In this document: positions 48,034 through 56,759 of the stretch, in pieces | Layout: each line of letters starts with the position of its first letter | Position numbering within the stretch: the stretch's first letter is position 1 | Assembly (NCBI GenBank): GCA_963851295.1 | Contig: CAWKOS010000002.1 | Span: 372,001 to 436,000, forward strand | DNA length: 64,000 nt | Reading direction: 5' to 3' | Source: JAOPZW01 sp963851295 | Lineage (GTDB): Bacteria; Actinomycetota; Thermoleophilia; Solirubrobacterales; Solirubrobacteraceae | The notes under the pieces: model-generated | Told to the model about the DNA's origin: nothing | The model's input: the letters and a program-made list of their open reading frames with translations, nothing else | The model's database searches: none | Translations under genes and position numbers: made by a program

Positions 48034-48522
48034 ATGCTGGTGGAGCACGAGGGTCGCACGCCGACCGTGGATCCCGACGCCTGGGTGGCGCCGACCGCCG
48101 TCCTCTGCGGCGACGTGCGCGTCGCGGCGGGCGCGCGCGTGCTCTGGAACGCCGTCCTCGTCGACGACGGCGGCCCGGTCGAGATCGGCGAGCGCACGAT
48201 CGTGATGGAGCATGCGCTGGTGCGCGGACGCGCGTCGCATCCGGTGCGCGTCGGCGCCGGCGCCGAGGTCCGCATCCACGGCGTGGTCCACGTCAACTCC
48301 GTGCTCGCCGAGGGCGCCGTCGTGCCGACCGGCTGGGTCGCGGTCGGCGATCCCGCGGAGGTCTTCGCGCCCGGCCGCCACGACGACATCTGGGCCATCC
48401 AGCGCGAGCTCGACTTCCCGGGCACCGTCCTGGGGATCGAGCGCGGGGCGCCGGCGCGGGAGGCGACGAGCCGCTATTCGGAGAGCTTCGGGCGCCACCG
48501 CGACGACCGGATCATCGAGTGA
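48034..48522 (+). CDS. gamma-carbonic anhydrase-like left-handed beta-helix protein
   Basis: 162 residues. Hexapeptide turns (VAPTAVLCGDVRVAAGARV, VEIGERTIVMEHALVRG, VRVGAGAEVRIHGVVHVNSV). The gamma-CA metal histidines are only partly conserved in order (MEHALV, IHGVVHV), so catalytic activity is uncertain. The C-terminal helix lies after WAVGDPAEVFAP-like sequence. Six bases after the acyl-CoA synthetase gene; coupled to the TauE gene by GTGA. Confidence 0.75.
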   Translation: MLVEHEGRTPTVDPDAWVAPTAVLCGDVRVAAGARVLWNAVLVDDGGPVEIGERTIVMEHALVRGRASHPVRVGAGAEVRIHGVVHVNSVLAEGAVVPTGWVAVGDPAEVFAPGRHDDIWAIQRELDFPGTVLGIERGAPAREATSRYSESFGRHRDDRIIE

Positions 48523-49268
48523 CGGCGCTGGTCGCCGCCGTCGCGCTGGTGGCGGCCGTCGTCCAGTCCTCGACCGGCCTGGGCTTCGCGCTCGTGCTCG
48601 GCCCGGCGCTGTTCGCGCTGCTCGAGCCCTCCGACGCGGTCCTCGCGCTCACCATCCTCGGCTTCGCCCTCAACGGCCTCGTGCTCTTCGCCGAGCGCCG
48701 GGCGCGGCGGATCGCGTGGCAGGAGGTCAAGCCGATCCTGCTGGCGGCCGTGCCGGGCGCGGTGTGCGGGGTGGTGGTGCTGCGGGCGTTGCCCAAGCCG
48801 TGGCTGCAGATCGCCGTCGGCCTCGCCGTGATCCTCGCGGCCGCGCTGCGGGCGCGGTCGCGCGTGGACGCGGCCGCTGCGCCGACGGCGGGCGACCCCC
48901 GCGCCCGCGTGGCCCTCGGCTTCGCCACCGGCGCGCTCACGACCTCGGCCGGGATCAACGGCCCGCCCATGGCGCTGTGGTTCACCCACCGCGGCCTGGG
49001 GCCGGCCGAGGTCCGCGACTCGCTGAGCGCGGCCTTCCTCGGGCTGTGCGTGATCAGCATCGTGGTCCTGGCGCCCGTCCTCGCGACGGCCGGCGAGGAC
49101 GTCGACTGGGGCGCGCTGGCGGCCGCGCTCGTGTGCGTCGTGGCGGGGCACGCCGTCGGCCGGCGCGCCTTCGCCCGCCTCGACGCCGATCGCTACGAGC
49201 CGCTGCTGCTGGTGATCGTGACCGCGGCCGGCGCCGCGAGCGTGGTCGCGGGCGCGGTCGCGCTGTAG
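48519..49268 (+). CDS. TauE/SafE family membrane permease
   Basis: 249 residues from GTG 48519. Seven to eight membrane spans with the two family repeats: VVQSSTGLGFALVLGPALFA (N-terminal repeat) and GFATGALTTSAGINGPPMAL (C-terminal repeat). The family moves sulfite, sulfoacetate or other small anions. Last gene of this unit, followed by a terminator hairpin. Confidence 0.82.
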   Translation: MTALVAAVALVAAVVQSSTGLGFALVLGPALFALLEPSDAVLALTILGFALNGLVLFAERRARRIAWQEVKPILLAAVPGAVCGVVVLRALPKPWLQIAVGLAVILAAALRARSRVDAAAAPTAGDPRARVALGFATGALTTSAGINGPPMALWFTHRGLGPAEVRDSLSAAFLGLCVISIVVLAPVLATAGEDVDWGALAAALVCVVAGHAVGRRAFARLDADRYEPLLLVIVTAAGAASVVAGAVAL

Positions 49269-49281
49269 GGGGGCCGGGGCT

Positions 49282-49298
49282 GCGGGCGGGGCGCCCGC
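49282..49298 (+). terminator. hairpin terminator after the TauE gene
   Basis: GCGGGCG, loop GGG, CGCCCGC (7 bp) starting 14 bases after the stop. Confidence 0.5.
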
Positions 49299-49337
49299 GT
49301 CCGCGCCGCCGGGCCCGCGGTCTCCGCTCGCGCCCGT

Positions 49338-49521
49338 GGTCGCGAACAGCTCACCGAGGGCGAGAGAGCTGCGCGCGCCGCGGCGCTCGTCCCGTCGCCC
49401 GGGTGGCGAACCGGTTCGACTTTCCCCCGGAAACCGACGAAAAGTCGAACAGGTTGGACCCCCTCGCGCCCGGCAGGGCGTGCCGGAGCGGTCTTCCTCC
49501 CTCGGTGAGCTGTTCGCGACC
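49338..49521. repeat. nested palindrome NP-4
   Basis: The outer arm at 49338-49360 pairs perfectly with 49499-49521 (23 bp). It contains GCGAACAGCTCACCGAGG, the same 18 bases as NP-1. The middle stem AACCGGTTCGACTTT (49409-49423) pairs with 49441-49455 (15 bp, one mismatch). The apex holds CGGaaaCCG flanked by four unpaired bases on each side. It lies between convergent genes. The rest of the 346-base gap (49269-49614) holds only GC-rich short hairpins and no coding signal. Confidence 0.85.
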
Positions 49522-49614
49522 GCCGGCGCAAAGCGGAGACGCACCGCCCGGCGGCGCGGAACCAGGCGCGGCGGCCCGGCGGCGCCGAGCCAAGCCCCGG
49601 CTACCGCCCGCGCG

Positions 49615-50133
49615 TCACTGCCGCCACTTGATCGAGCACCCGACCGGCTCGGTCTCCGAGTGCTCGGGCGCCTCGCCGGCGAGGACGGCGTCGAGCGCCT
49701 CGCGCAGCCAGGCGGCGTTCAGCGACGGATCCTGGTGGTCGGCGTCGGGCGCGCCGCGGTAGGCGATGCGTCCGTCGGCGTCGACCACGAAGCAGTCCGG
49801 CGTCGTCTTGGCGTCGTAGGCGCGCGCGACCTCCTGGCTCTCGTCGTAGAGGTAGGGCATCGGCCAGCCGCCGTCGCCCGCGACGCGCTCTCGCATTGCC
49901 TCGTAGGAGTCGCGCGGGTAGCGCTCGGCGTCGTTGGAGCTGACCGCCAGGACCTTGACGTCGGGGTAGTCCTCGGCCACGGCGGCGATCCGATCGTGCC
50001 AGGCCAGCGCGTAGGGGCAGTGGTTGCAGGTGAAGACGACGAGCGTCGCCGGCGCGCCCCCCGGCGAGTGCTCGGCGCCGTCGGTGTCGGGGAGGCTGAA
50101 CGTGGGGGCGTCGGTGCCGATGGCGGTGCTCAT
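49615..50133 (-). CDS. thioredoxin-fold peroxiredoxin/redoxin (AhpC-TSA-like)
   Basis: 172 residues from ATG 50133. APTFSLPDTDGAEHSPGG, then TLVVFTCNHCPYALAWHDRI with a CxxC active site, VKVLAVSSNDAERYPRDSY, and TPDCFVVDADGRIAYRG. This form is typical of thiol-disulfide reductases and redoxins with a CNHCPY motif. ATGA-coupled to the small thioredoxin-like gene. Confidence 0.85.
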   Translation of the reverse strand: MSTAIGTDAPTFSLPDTDGAEHSPGGAPATLVVFTCNHCPYALAWHDRIAAVAEDYPDVKVLAVSSNDAERYPRDSYEAMRERVAGDGGWPMPYLYDESQEVARAYDAKTTPDCFVVDADGRIAYRGAPDADHQDPSLNAAWLREALDAVLAGEAPEHSETEPVGCSIKWRQ

Positions 50134-50468
50134 GGATGGCTCCTCGTGGTCATCGCGGTATGGAGGGCGTCGCGCAGGTCGGCCGGGTCCGGGACGGGGG
50201 AGACCCGGCCGTCGCGGCGATGGTAGACGCGGCAGGTCAGGGCCACGGGCTCGTCGCCCGGGTCCTGGACGTCGGCGCCGTCGATGCGGATCGTCGGCGA
50301 CCCGACGAAGCGCTCCTCGGCGGCGCCGTCGTCGGTACCGACCTCGCGGACGACGATCGCCTCGGGGTCCAGGCCCAGCTCGCTCATCGCTTCGCGCAGG
50401 TCCGCGAGGGCCTGCGGGTGCGACGGGCAGCCGTCCCAGAACAGCAGCTCGACCCGCGGATCGGTCAT
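50130..50468 (-). CDS. small thioredoxin-like protein
   Basis: 112 residues from ATG 50468; GTG 50474 would add two residues. MTDPRVELLFWDGCPSHPQA has a single cysteine at the thioredoxin active-site position (CPSH). GSPTIRIDGADVQDPGDEP is the cis-Pro loop and CRVYHRRDG follows. Similar proteins are found near mercury and redox genes. Operon partner of the redoxin. Confidence 0.7.
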   Translation of the reverse strand: MTDPRVELLFWDGCPSHPQALADLREAMSELGLDPEAIVVREVGTDDGAAEERFVGSPTIRIDGADVQDPGDEPVALTCRVYHRRDGRVSPVPDPADLRDALHTAMTTRSHP

Positions 50469-50520
50469 CGCCACGACAGGCTAGTGACCTGGGGTCGTCG
50501 GCCTCCGGCAGCGTCCCGCG

Positions 50521-51108
<588 letters not shown>

Positions 51109-51129
51109 CGCGTGGACTCGGGCGCGGCG

Positions 51130-51408
51130 TCAGGTCAGCAGCTCGTCGAAGCGCACGGCCGCGCGCGTGGCGAAGAGGAAGGCGCCATGGCGATGCAGCA
51201 GGCCCGCGCCCACCAGGTCGCGGATCGCGTTCTCGATCAGGTCGCGCGCGCCGAAGCCCGCGTCGCCGCCGCCGAGCTCCAGCACCACCTCCGCGACCGA
51301 GCGCTGGCCGGGATGGGCGTCGAGCAGGATCGCGAGGACGGACTGCTCGGCGACGTCCTCGTCGCGCCCCGAGATCCAGGCGCCGCCGCCGTGAGCGTGC
51401 ATGAGCAT
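51130..51408 (-). CDS. small winged-helix-like protein
   Basis: 92 residues from ATG 51408, whose start overlaps the upstream stop (TGATG). ISGRDEDVAEQSVLAILLDA, PGQRSVAEVVLEL, ARDLIENAIRDLVGAGLLHR and GAFLFATRAAVRF give the helix-turn-helix plus wing pattern of small PadR/wHTH-like proteins. It may regulate or bind the product of the gene it is coupled to. Confidence 0.6.
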   Translation of the reverse strand: MLMHAHGGGAWISGRDEDVAEQSVLAILLDAHPGQRSVAEVVLELGGGDAGFGARDLIENAIRDLVGAGLLHRHGAFLFATRAAVRFDELLT

Positions 51409-51863
51409 CAGACGGCCCCCGCGCTCACGGCCTGTGCCTCCGCGGCGGCCGCCTCCTCGAAGCCCGCGAAGACGCCGAACAGCGCCGGCACCGCCTCGAC
51501 CGCGCAGCGCACCGCCGGCAGCTCCTCGTGGCCGGCCTCGTAGCGGGCCACGGTCTCGACGACGGCGTCGGCGGCGTCGAGCAGCGCTGCGCGGGTGACC
51601 TCGCGCAGCAGGTGGCGAGGGCCCACGATTTCGGCCGGGTCGCCGCGCGGGGCCCGCGGCCACCCGAGGTCGGCCAAGACGTCCTCGATCGCCCCGAGCT
51701 CCCGCCTGGCGTCCTCGAGCTCGGCGAGCGCGTCGTCGCCGTCGAGGAACGCCAGGGCGGTCGCGCCCAGCTCGCCGGCGTGCGCGCCGTAGATGCCGAG
51801 CGCGGACCGCGTCACCGTGGCGACGTGGTGCCCCGGAATCGTCACGCTTGCGATGTCGCTCAT
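51408..51863 (-). CDS. unknown helical protein behind an SOS-like box
   Basis: 151 residues from ATG 51863, with Shine-Dalgarno AAAGGA at good distance. Mostly alpha-helical and acidic (DGDDALAELEDARRELGAIE), with an Ala-rich C-terminus. Not recognised. First gene of a two-gene unit with the small winged-helix protein. A LexA-type box lies about 175 bases upstream and a 9-bp hairpin about 80-100 bases upstream. Confidence 0.6.
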   Translation of the reverse strand: MSDIASVTIPGHHVATVTRSALGIYGAHAGELGATALAFLDGDDALAELEDARRELGAIEDVLADLGWPRAPRGDPAEIVGPRHLLREVTRAALLDAADAVVETVARYEAGHEELPAVRCAVEAVPALFGVFAGFEEAAAAEAQAVSAGAV

Positions 51864-51939
51864 CTCGTTCCTTTCGCGTCGGAGGGCGGAAGGGAACGTG
51901 GGGCGCAGCACGCCTGCCGCGAGGGCTAAGGTGACGTGC

Positions 51940-51963
51940 GCGCCGAAGCGATTCCTTCGGCGC
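51940..51963 (-). promoter_or_regulatory. leader hairpin upstream of the 51863 gene
   Basis: GCGCCGAAG (51940-51948) and CTTCGGCGC (51955-51963) form a 9-bp stem with a six-base loop within the presumed 5' leader. Confidence 0.35.
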
Positions 51964-52037
51964 CACGCCCCGGGACGGTTGCCGCCGTCGCCGGGGCGAT
52001 CTGTTTGGTTGTTGGGGGAGAGTAGAGGGGGGAGCGG

Positions 52038-52053
52038 ACGAACGCATGTTCGT
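52038..52053. promoter_or_regulatory. LexA-type SOS box
   Basis: ACGAACGCATGTTCGT has perfect half-sites and matches the Gram-positive/actinobacterial LexA consensus CGAAC-N4-GTTCG. It lies in the 224-base gap between the ThiF gene stop (52088) and the 51863 gene start. The only downstream genes without their own closer promoter are 51863 and 51408 on the minus strand. Confidence 0.6.
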
Positions 52054-52087
52054 ATTGCGCCGGCGCCGTGTGCGAGAAACGGGGCCA

Positions 52088-53143
52088 CTAGGGAGTCGTG
52101 GAGAGCGAGCCGCACGCCGGGCAGCTCGGGTCGCGCTCGACGTCCTCCCAGTGCGCGTCGAGCGAGCGCATGTCGATCAGCAGCGCGCGGCCCTGCGTCG
52201 CGACGGGCTCGTCGCCGGCCAGGAGATGGAGCACCTCGAGCGCCAGCAGCGAGCCGATCAGGCCAGACGCAGGTCCGAGCGTGATCGCCTCCGCGGGCTG
52301 CTCGCGACGGTGGCGGGCCAGCTCCTCGTAGAGCGGGAACGAGCGCCGCACCTGCGTCTCGTGGCAGGCGTAGCACGGCCCGCGGCCGGGCACGTAGGCC
52401 GGGCCGACCTTGACGAGCGGAGGCTGCTGGCCGGCGGTGAGGAAGGGCACGCCGCGCGCCACGCAGGCGGTGTTGGCCCATCGCGTGATCTCGTACGGCG
52501 GCCAGTCGGCGGTCACGAGCAGCGCGTCGCAGCCGCCGATCGCCCCGGCCAGGGCCTCCGGGCCGGCGATCCGCTCCCGACGCACGACGACCTCGATCGC
52601 CGGGTCGAAGGCCTCCACCCACGCGGCCGCGCGGTCGACCTTGGCCGCGCCGAGGTCGGCGGGGCGGTAGAGGATCTGGCGGTTGAGGTTGCTCAGCTCG
52701 ACCGTGTCGTCGTCGATGAGGACGAGCCGACCGACGCCGACGCAGGCGAGCGCGCCGAGGGCCCATGTGCCCAGGCCGCCGCACCCGAGGATCCCGACGC
52801 GCGCCTCGCGCAGGCGCCGCTGCACCGCGTGGGGGTCGCCGAAGGCCTCGAGGTAGCCGAGCTGGCGGGCGAAGCGCTCGTCCGCGGGGCCTCGGAGTCG
52901 TGGCGACGGCGGCACGGCGATCACGACCCCGGCGTCGACGAGCGGCGCGAGCCGCGCCGCCGCCTCGCCGCCGGCCGGTGCCTCCACGGGCCCGGCGGCG
53001 AGCCGCTCGAGCAGCTCGCGGTCCGCGGGGTCGGGCGAGCGGATGACGTGCTCGGCGCCGCCGCCCGCACGCAGGAGGTAGACGTCGCCGTCGCGCGCGG
53101 GGAAGACCTCGACCCCGGCGCGGAGCTTGAGGCGGTCGGTCAC
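52088..53143 (-). CDS. ThiF/MoeB-family E1-like adenylyltransferase with N-terminal extension
   Basis: 351 residues from GTG 53143 (GTGA with the methyltransferase). An N-terminal region of about 110 residues resembles the leader-binding/RRE-like start of RiPP cyclodehydratase-type ThiF proteins (inference). The E1 core has ILGCGGLGTWALGALACVG (nucleotide loop), LIDDDTVELSNLNRQILY, and an Arg/Lys pair in AAKVDRA. Zinc knuckles CYAC (about 252) and CPAC (about 342) complete it. Adenylates a C-terminal carboxylate of a small protein or peptide; the partner is not obvious. Confidence 0.75.
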   Translation of the reverse strand: MTDRLKLRAGVEVFPARDGDVYLLRAGGGAEHVIRSPDPADRELLERLAAGPVEAPAGGEAAARLAPLVDAGVVIAVPPSPRLRGPADERFARQLGYLEAFGDPHAVQRRLREARVGILGCGGLGTWALGALACVGVGRLVLIDDDTVELSNLNRQILYRPADLGAAKVDRAAAWVEAFDPAIEVVVRRERIAGPEALAGAIGGCDALLVTADWPPYEITRWANTACVARGVPFLTAGQQPPLVKVGPAYVPGRGPCYACHETQVRRSFPLYEELARHRREQPAEAITLGPASGLIGSLLALEVLHLLAGDEPVATQGRALLIDMRSLDAHWEDVERDPSCPACGSLSTTP

Positions 53144-53958
53144 CTCGCGCGCGCGACGTAGAGGGCCTTCGTGTTCGAGAGCTCGTCGAAGGTCTCGGTG
53201 ACCGAGCCGTCCAGGCGCATGCCGCGCACCGCCACCGCCGTCAGGCCGGCCCGGCGCAGCGCGCCCTCGACCGTCGCCCGCGGGTGGTGGCGCTGCTGGT
53301 GGATGCTGCGCTCGCGCCGCCACGTCCCGTCCGCGCGGCGGCGGAAGGCCTCGAGCGTGGCCTGCGCGAGGTCGGCGGGGCCGAACGACGCCGTCGCGTG
53401 GCCGTCCCACACGAGGACGCGCTCGTCGCCCGGCAGGACGGTCATCGAGGCGAAGAAGCTGCGGTAGGCATGGAGGCTGTTGGCGTCGAACACGGCCACG
53501 CCGCCCGTGGCCAGGTTGCGCGCCAGCCCGGCGAAGGTCGCCTCGAGCTCGCCGCCGCCGAGCAGGTAGTTGATCGCGTCGTCCAGGCACAGCACGAGGT
53601 CGAAGGCGCCCAGGCGCGGCAGCGCGCGCATGTCGCAGACCTCCACGCGCGCCCGCGCGCCGGCCTTGTCCGCCGCGAGGCGCGCCATCGCGGGGGAGAT
53701 GTCGCAGGCGACGACCCCGTCCCAGCCGCGGTCGATGAAGGGCAGGAAGCTCTTTCCCGTCCCGCAGGCGACGTCGAGCAACCGCCGGCCGCGCAGACCG
53801 CAGCCTCGCGCGAGGCGCTCGACGGTGGCGGTCCACGCGTCGTAGTCGTGGTGGGCGGTGAAGTCGTCGTAGTGCGGCGCGAAGGCGTCGTACGCCGCGC
53901 GCGCGTGCTGGCTGAAGCCCGGCGCCGCGGCCGCTGGGAGCTCGAGGCGCTCATCCAC
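53140..53958 (-). CDS. class I SAM-dependent methyltransferase
   Basis: 272 residues from GTG 53958, overlapping the IclR gene stop by 8 bases. YDAFAPHYDDFTAHHDYDAW, then motif I LLDVACGTGKSFLPFIDRG, VVACDISPAMARLAADKAG and DLVLCLDDAINYLL. The C-terminal domain has VEGALRRAGLTAVAVRG. Resembles small-molecule methyltransferases. Coupled to the ThiF gene, so the two may modify the same substrate. Confidence 0.8.
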   Translation of the reverse strand: MDERLELPAAAAPGFSQHARAAYDAFAPHYDDFTAHHDYDAWTATVERLARGCGLRGRRLLDVACGTGKSFLPFIDRGWDGVVACDISPAMARLAADKAGARARVEVCDMRALPRLGAFDLVLCLDDAINYLLGGGELEATFAGLARNLATGGVAVFDANSLHAYRSFFASMTVLPGDERVLVWDGHATASFGPADLAQATLEAFRRRADGTWRRERSIHQQRHHPRATVEGALRRAGLTAVAVRGMRLDGSVTETFDELSNTKALYVARAR

Positions 53959-54697
53959 CGCTCTGCGCCACCGCCTCGGTCAGCTCGCCTGCCAGCGCCA
54001 CGACGCGGGCGGCCACGTCCTCGATCTCGACATCCGCGCCCGACACCCCGAGCGCGGCGACCGCCTCGCCGCCGATGAACACCGGCGCCGCGATCCCGCG
54101 TCGGCCGTCCTCGAGCTCGCCGTCCTCGAAGGCGTAGCCGCGCGTCCGCGTGGCGTCGGCGTCCCGTGCGAGGGCCGCCGGATCGACGATCGTGCGCGCC
54201 GTCCTGCGCTCCAGCGGTCGGCTCAGGACGCTGTCGCGCCAGCGCTGGCGCCAGGCCAGGAGCGCCTTCCCGGCCGCCGAGCAGTGGGCGGGCACGAGCT
54301 CGCGCGGATGGGCGCGCGCGGCGCACACGCCGTCGGCATGCACCACGCACAGCGCGGACAGGTAGCTGGGGACGACGAGATGGGCGCGCGCCCCCACCTC
54401 GACGTGGAGGCGCTCGACGATCGGCACGCCGTGCACCGCCAGCGGCGCCCGGGCCGCGATCTGGCCCGCCAGCGCGACGACGCGCATGCTCGGCGCGTAG
54501 AGCCGCCTGGCGTCGTCGGTGCGCGTGAGGTAGCCCTCGTCGTGGAGCCGGACGAGCACGCGGCGGGCCGTCCGCGGGTGGATCTGGAGCGTCGCCGCGA
54601 CCTGGGGCGCCGAGAGCGACTGGAAGGCCAGCAGCTCCAGCACCTGCATGGTGCGCGCGACGTAGAAGGCCTCAGGCGGCACGGTGCTCGTCGACAT
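53951..54697 (-). CDS. IclR-family transcriptional regulator
   Basis: 248 residues from ATG 54697. N-terminal winged helix MQVLELLAFQSLSAPQVAAT and LQIHPRTARRVLVRLHDEGY. The C-terminal effector domain has HLVVPSYLSALCVVHAD, CSAAGKALLA, RTRGYAFEDGELEDGRRGI and a final helix. IclR regulators often control aromatic or sugar-acid catabolism. Its start overlaps the GntR gene end by 26 bases. Confidence 0.88.
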   Translation of the reverse strand: MSTSTVPPEAFYVARTMQVLELLAFQSLSAPQVAATLQIHPRTARRVLVRLHDEGYLTRTDDARRLYAPSMRVVALAGQIAARAPLAVHGVPIVERLHVEVGARAHLVVPSYLSALCVVHADGVCAARAHPRELVPAHCSAAGKALLAWRQRWRDSVLSRPLERRTARTIVDPAALARDADATRTRGYAFEDGELEDGRRGIAAPVFIGGEAVAALGVSGADVEIEDVAARVVALAGELTEAVAQSGG

Positions 54698-55415
54698 GCG
54701 GGAGGTCGGGATCGGGTGGATTCGCGCGCAGGTCGGCCTCCACGCCCGCGAGGTGGTCGGCCATCGCGGCACGGGCCTCGGCCGGGTCGCGGCCGGCGAC
54801 GGCGGCGAGGATCCGGCGGTGGGCGGCGACGGAGCGCTCGAGGGCGCCCGGCCCGCTCGGGCCGCGGCGCGCCGTGTCCAGCGCCCGCCAGAGGGGCCCG
54901 AGCATCGTGCCGAGGGCCGCGTTGCGGGTCGCGGCGATCAGCGCGCGGTGGAAGGCGAGGTCCGCGTCGTGGCAGACGTCCTCGGCCGCCGGGCTCAGCG
55001 CGGCGCGCTGCGCGGCGGCGGTCATCCGGCCCAGCGCGCCGGTGAGCGCCGCCAGGTCGTCGTCGTCCGCGCGCGTGGCCGCGAGGGCGGCGGCCTCGAC
55101 CTCGAGCAGGCGGCGGCACTCGAGGTACTCGGCGAGGATCTCGGGGCCCCGGTCGGCGTCGAGGAGCGCGCCCACCACCTCGGGATCGAGGACCGCCCAG
55201 CGGTCGGGCGGGTTGACCGTGGCGCCGCGCCCGGGCTTGACCGAGACGAGGCCGCGCTCCTCGAGCCCGCGCACGCACTCGCGCGCGACGCCGCGGCTGA
55301 CCCCGAAGCGGGTGGCGATGTCGGCTTCGCGCAGCGCGGCGCCGCCGGGAGCCGGCGTGCCCGCGACGATGTCGGCGAGCAGCGTGCGCATGAGCTCTCG
55401 GTGAAGTCGCGACAC
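54672..55415 (-). CDS. GntR-family regulator, FadR subfamily
   Basis: 247 residues from GTG 55415. N-terminal wHTH ADIATRFGVSRGVARECVRG, GLEERGLVSVKPGRGATVN; the C-terminal FCD domain with the metal-binding Asp/His pattern (DADLAFHRALIAATRN; SVAAHRRILAAVAGRDP) is typical of FadR-subfamily proteins sensing organic acids or sugars. An operator-like motif (55421-55433) abuts its start, suggesting autorepression. It is divergent from the ABC importer. Confidence 0.9.
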   Translation of the reverse strand: MSRLHRELMRTLLADIVAGTPAPGGAALREADIATRFGVSRGVARECVRGLEERGLVSVKPGRGATVNPPDRWAVLDPEVVGALLDADRGPEILAEYLECRRLLEVEAAALAATRADDDDLAALTGALGRMTAAAQRAALSPAAEDVCHDADLAFHRALIAATRNAALGTMLGPLWRALDTARRGPSGPGALERSVAAHRRILAAVAGRDPAEARAAMADHLAGVEADLRANPPDPDLPHVDEHRAA

Positions 55416-55420
55416 GGCCG

Positions 55421-55433
55421 ATGATCCAATCAC
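55421..55433. promoter_or_regulatory. GntR-type operator site 1
   Basis: On the minus strand GTGATTGGATCAT, matching GTGATnnnATC(A/T)C with one mismatch at the end. Six bases upstream of the GntR start codon. Confidence 0.5.
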
Positions 55434-55586
55434 CGACTTTTCGCGGGATCCAGGCCCAGATTGTCACGATTTGCAGGAGAAACATGCGCGAGAGTCCGGT
55501 CGTGGCCCGCCGGGCCGAGGTGGTCACTCGGCGACTGACACTCTCAGCGAGGGGCGAAACAGACGCTTGCCCGACCGCGAGAGTAG

Positions 55587-55599
55587 GTGATCGAATCTC
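55587..55599. promoter_or_regulatory. GntR-type operator site 2
   Basis: GTGATCGAATCTC, 15 bases before the importer permease ATG at 55614. Confidence 0.5.
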
Positions 55600-55613
55600 T
55601 CGCGTGGCCGATC

Positions 55614-56759
55614 ATGGAACAGCCGCCCCTTTCGCAGAACGCCTCCGCCGGCGTGCCTGACGCCGGGCTGGCCGTCCCGGCGCGCCGGCGCCCCCGGCGC
55701 GCTCGATCGGCCATGCTCGCCCGCCACGGCGGCGGCGTCGCGCTGCGCGTGCTCTCGCTCGGGCCGCTGGTCATCCTGGCCCTGCTGTGGCTGGCGCTGT
55801 CGCTGCTGTCGCCGTACTTCTTCACGGGGCTCAACGTCACGAACCTGCTGCAGGCGTCCAGCGTCGTGGCGATCCTCGCGACCGGACAGCTCCTCATCAT
55901 CCTGACCGGCGCGATCGACCTCTCCGCGGGCGCCGTGGTCGCGCTGGCGACCGTCGTCGGCGCCAAGCTCGCCCAGTCGGCTACGCACAGCGGCCCCCTC
56001 GTGGTCGCCGCCATGCTCGCGACGGGCGGCCTCGTCGGGCTCGCCAACGGGCTGCTGATCGAGAAGGCGAGGCTGGGCTCGTCGTTCGTCGTCACGCTCG
56101 GGATGCTCAGCATCGCGACCGGCGCGGCCTACGTCATCGCCGACGGCTCCACGATCACGGGCCTGCCCGCGCTGGTCGATCACATCGGGTCCGACGACGT
56201 GGGCGGGCTGCCGATCTCGGCGCTCGTGGTGCTCGGCTTCGCGGTCGTCGTGGCGGTGCTGACCGCGAGCCTGCAGTGGGGGCGCTGGATCTACGCCGTC
56301 GGCGGCAACCGCGACGCGGGCGAGCGCGTCGGCATCCCGGTGCGGACCGTGTCGATCTCGGTGTTCGTGCTCGGCGGCCTGGCCGCCGGGCTGGCGGGCG
56401 TCATCCAGGCGGGGCTGACCGACTCCGGCACGGCCTCGTCGGGCTTCAACGCCGAGCTCGACGCGATCTCGGCCGTCGTGATCGGCGGCGCCACGCTGAC
56501 CGGCGGGCGCGGCACGGTCTTCGGGACGCTCGTCGGCGCCCTCATCCTGGGCACGATCCACAACGGGCTCAACCTGTTGAGCGTCAACCTCAACTGGGAG
56601 CCGATCGTCCTCGGCAGCGTGCTCATCCTGGCCATCGGCGCGGACCGCGTGCGCGTCGGCGTCGAGACGCGCCTGCGGCTGCGCGAGGCGGTGGTCGGAG
56701 ACGCCGAGCGGCCCGACGCGACGCCGGCGCCCGCGCCGTCGGCGGGGCCGACGCCATGA
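55614..56759 (+). CDS. sugar ABC transporter permease, RbsC/AraH type
   Basis: 381 residues from ATG 55614. About ten membrane spans; VAILATGQLLIILTGAIDLS and GAVVALATVVGAKLA mark the RbsC group. A second signature, YAVGGNRDAGERVGIPVRT, is the coupling helix. AVVIGGATLTGGRGTVFGTL is also diagnostic. Imports a monosaccharide or cyclitol with the ATPase and binding protein downstream. Confidence 0.92.
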   Translation: MEQPPLSQNASAGVPDAGLAVPARRRPRRARSAMLARHGGGVALRVLSLGPLVILALLWLALSLLSPYFFTGLNVTNLLQASSVVAILATGQLLIILTGAIDLSAGAVVALATVVGAKLAQSATHSGPLVVAAMLATGGLVGLANGLLIEKARLGSSFVVTLGMLSIATGAAYVIADGSTITGLPALVDHIGSDDVGGLPISALVVLGFAVVVAVLTASLQWGRWIYAVGGNRDAGERVGIPVRTVSISVFVLGGLAAGLAGVIQAGLTDSGTASSGFNAELDAISAVVIGGATLTGGRGTVFGTLVGALILGTIHNGLNLLSVNLNWEPIVLGSVLILAIGADRVRVGVETRLRLREAVVGDAERPDATPAPAPSAGPTP

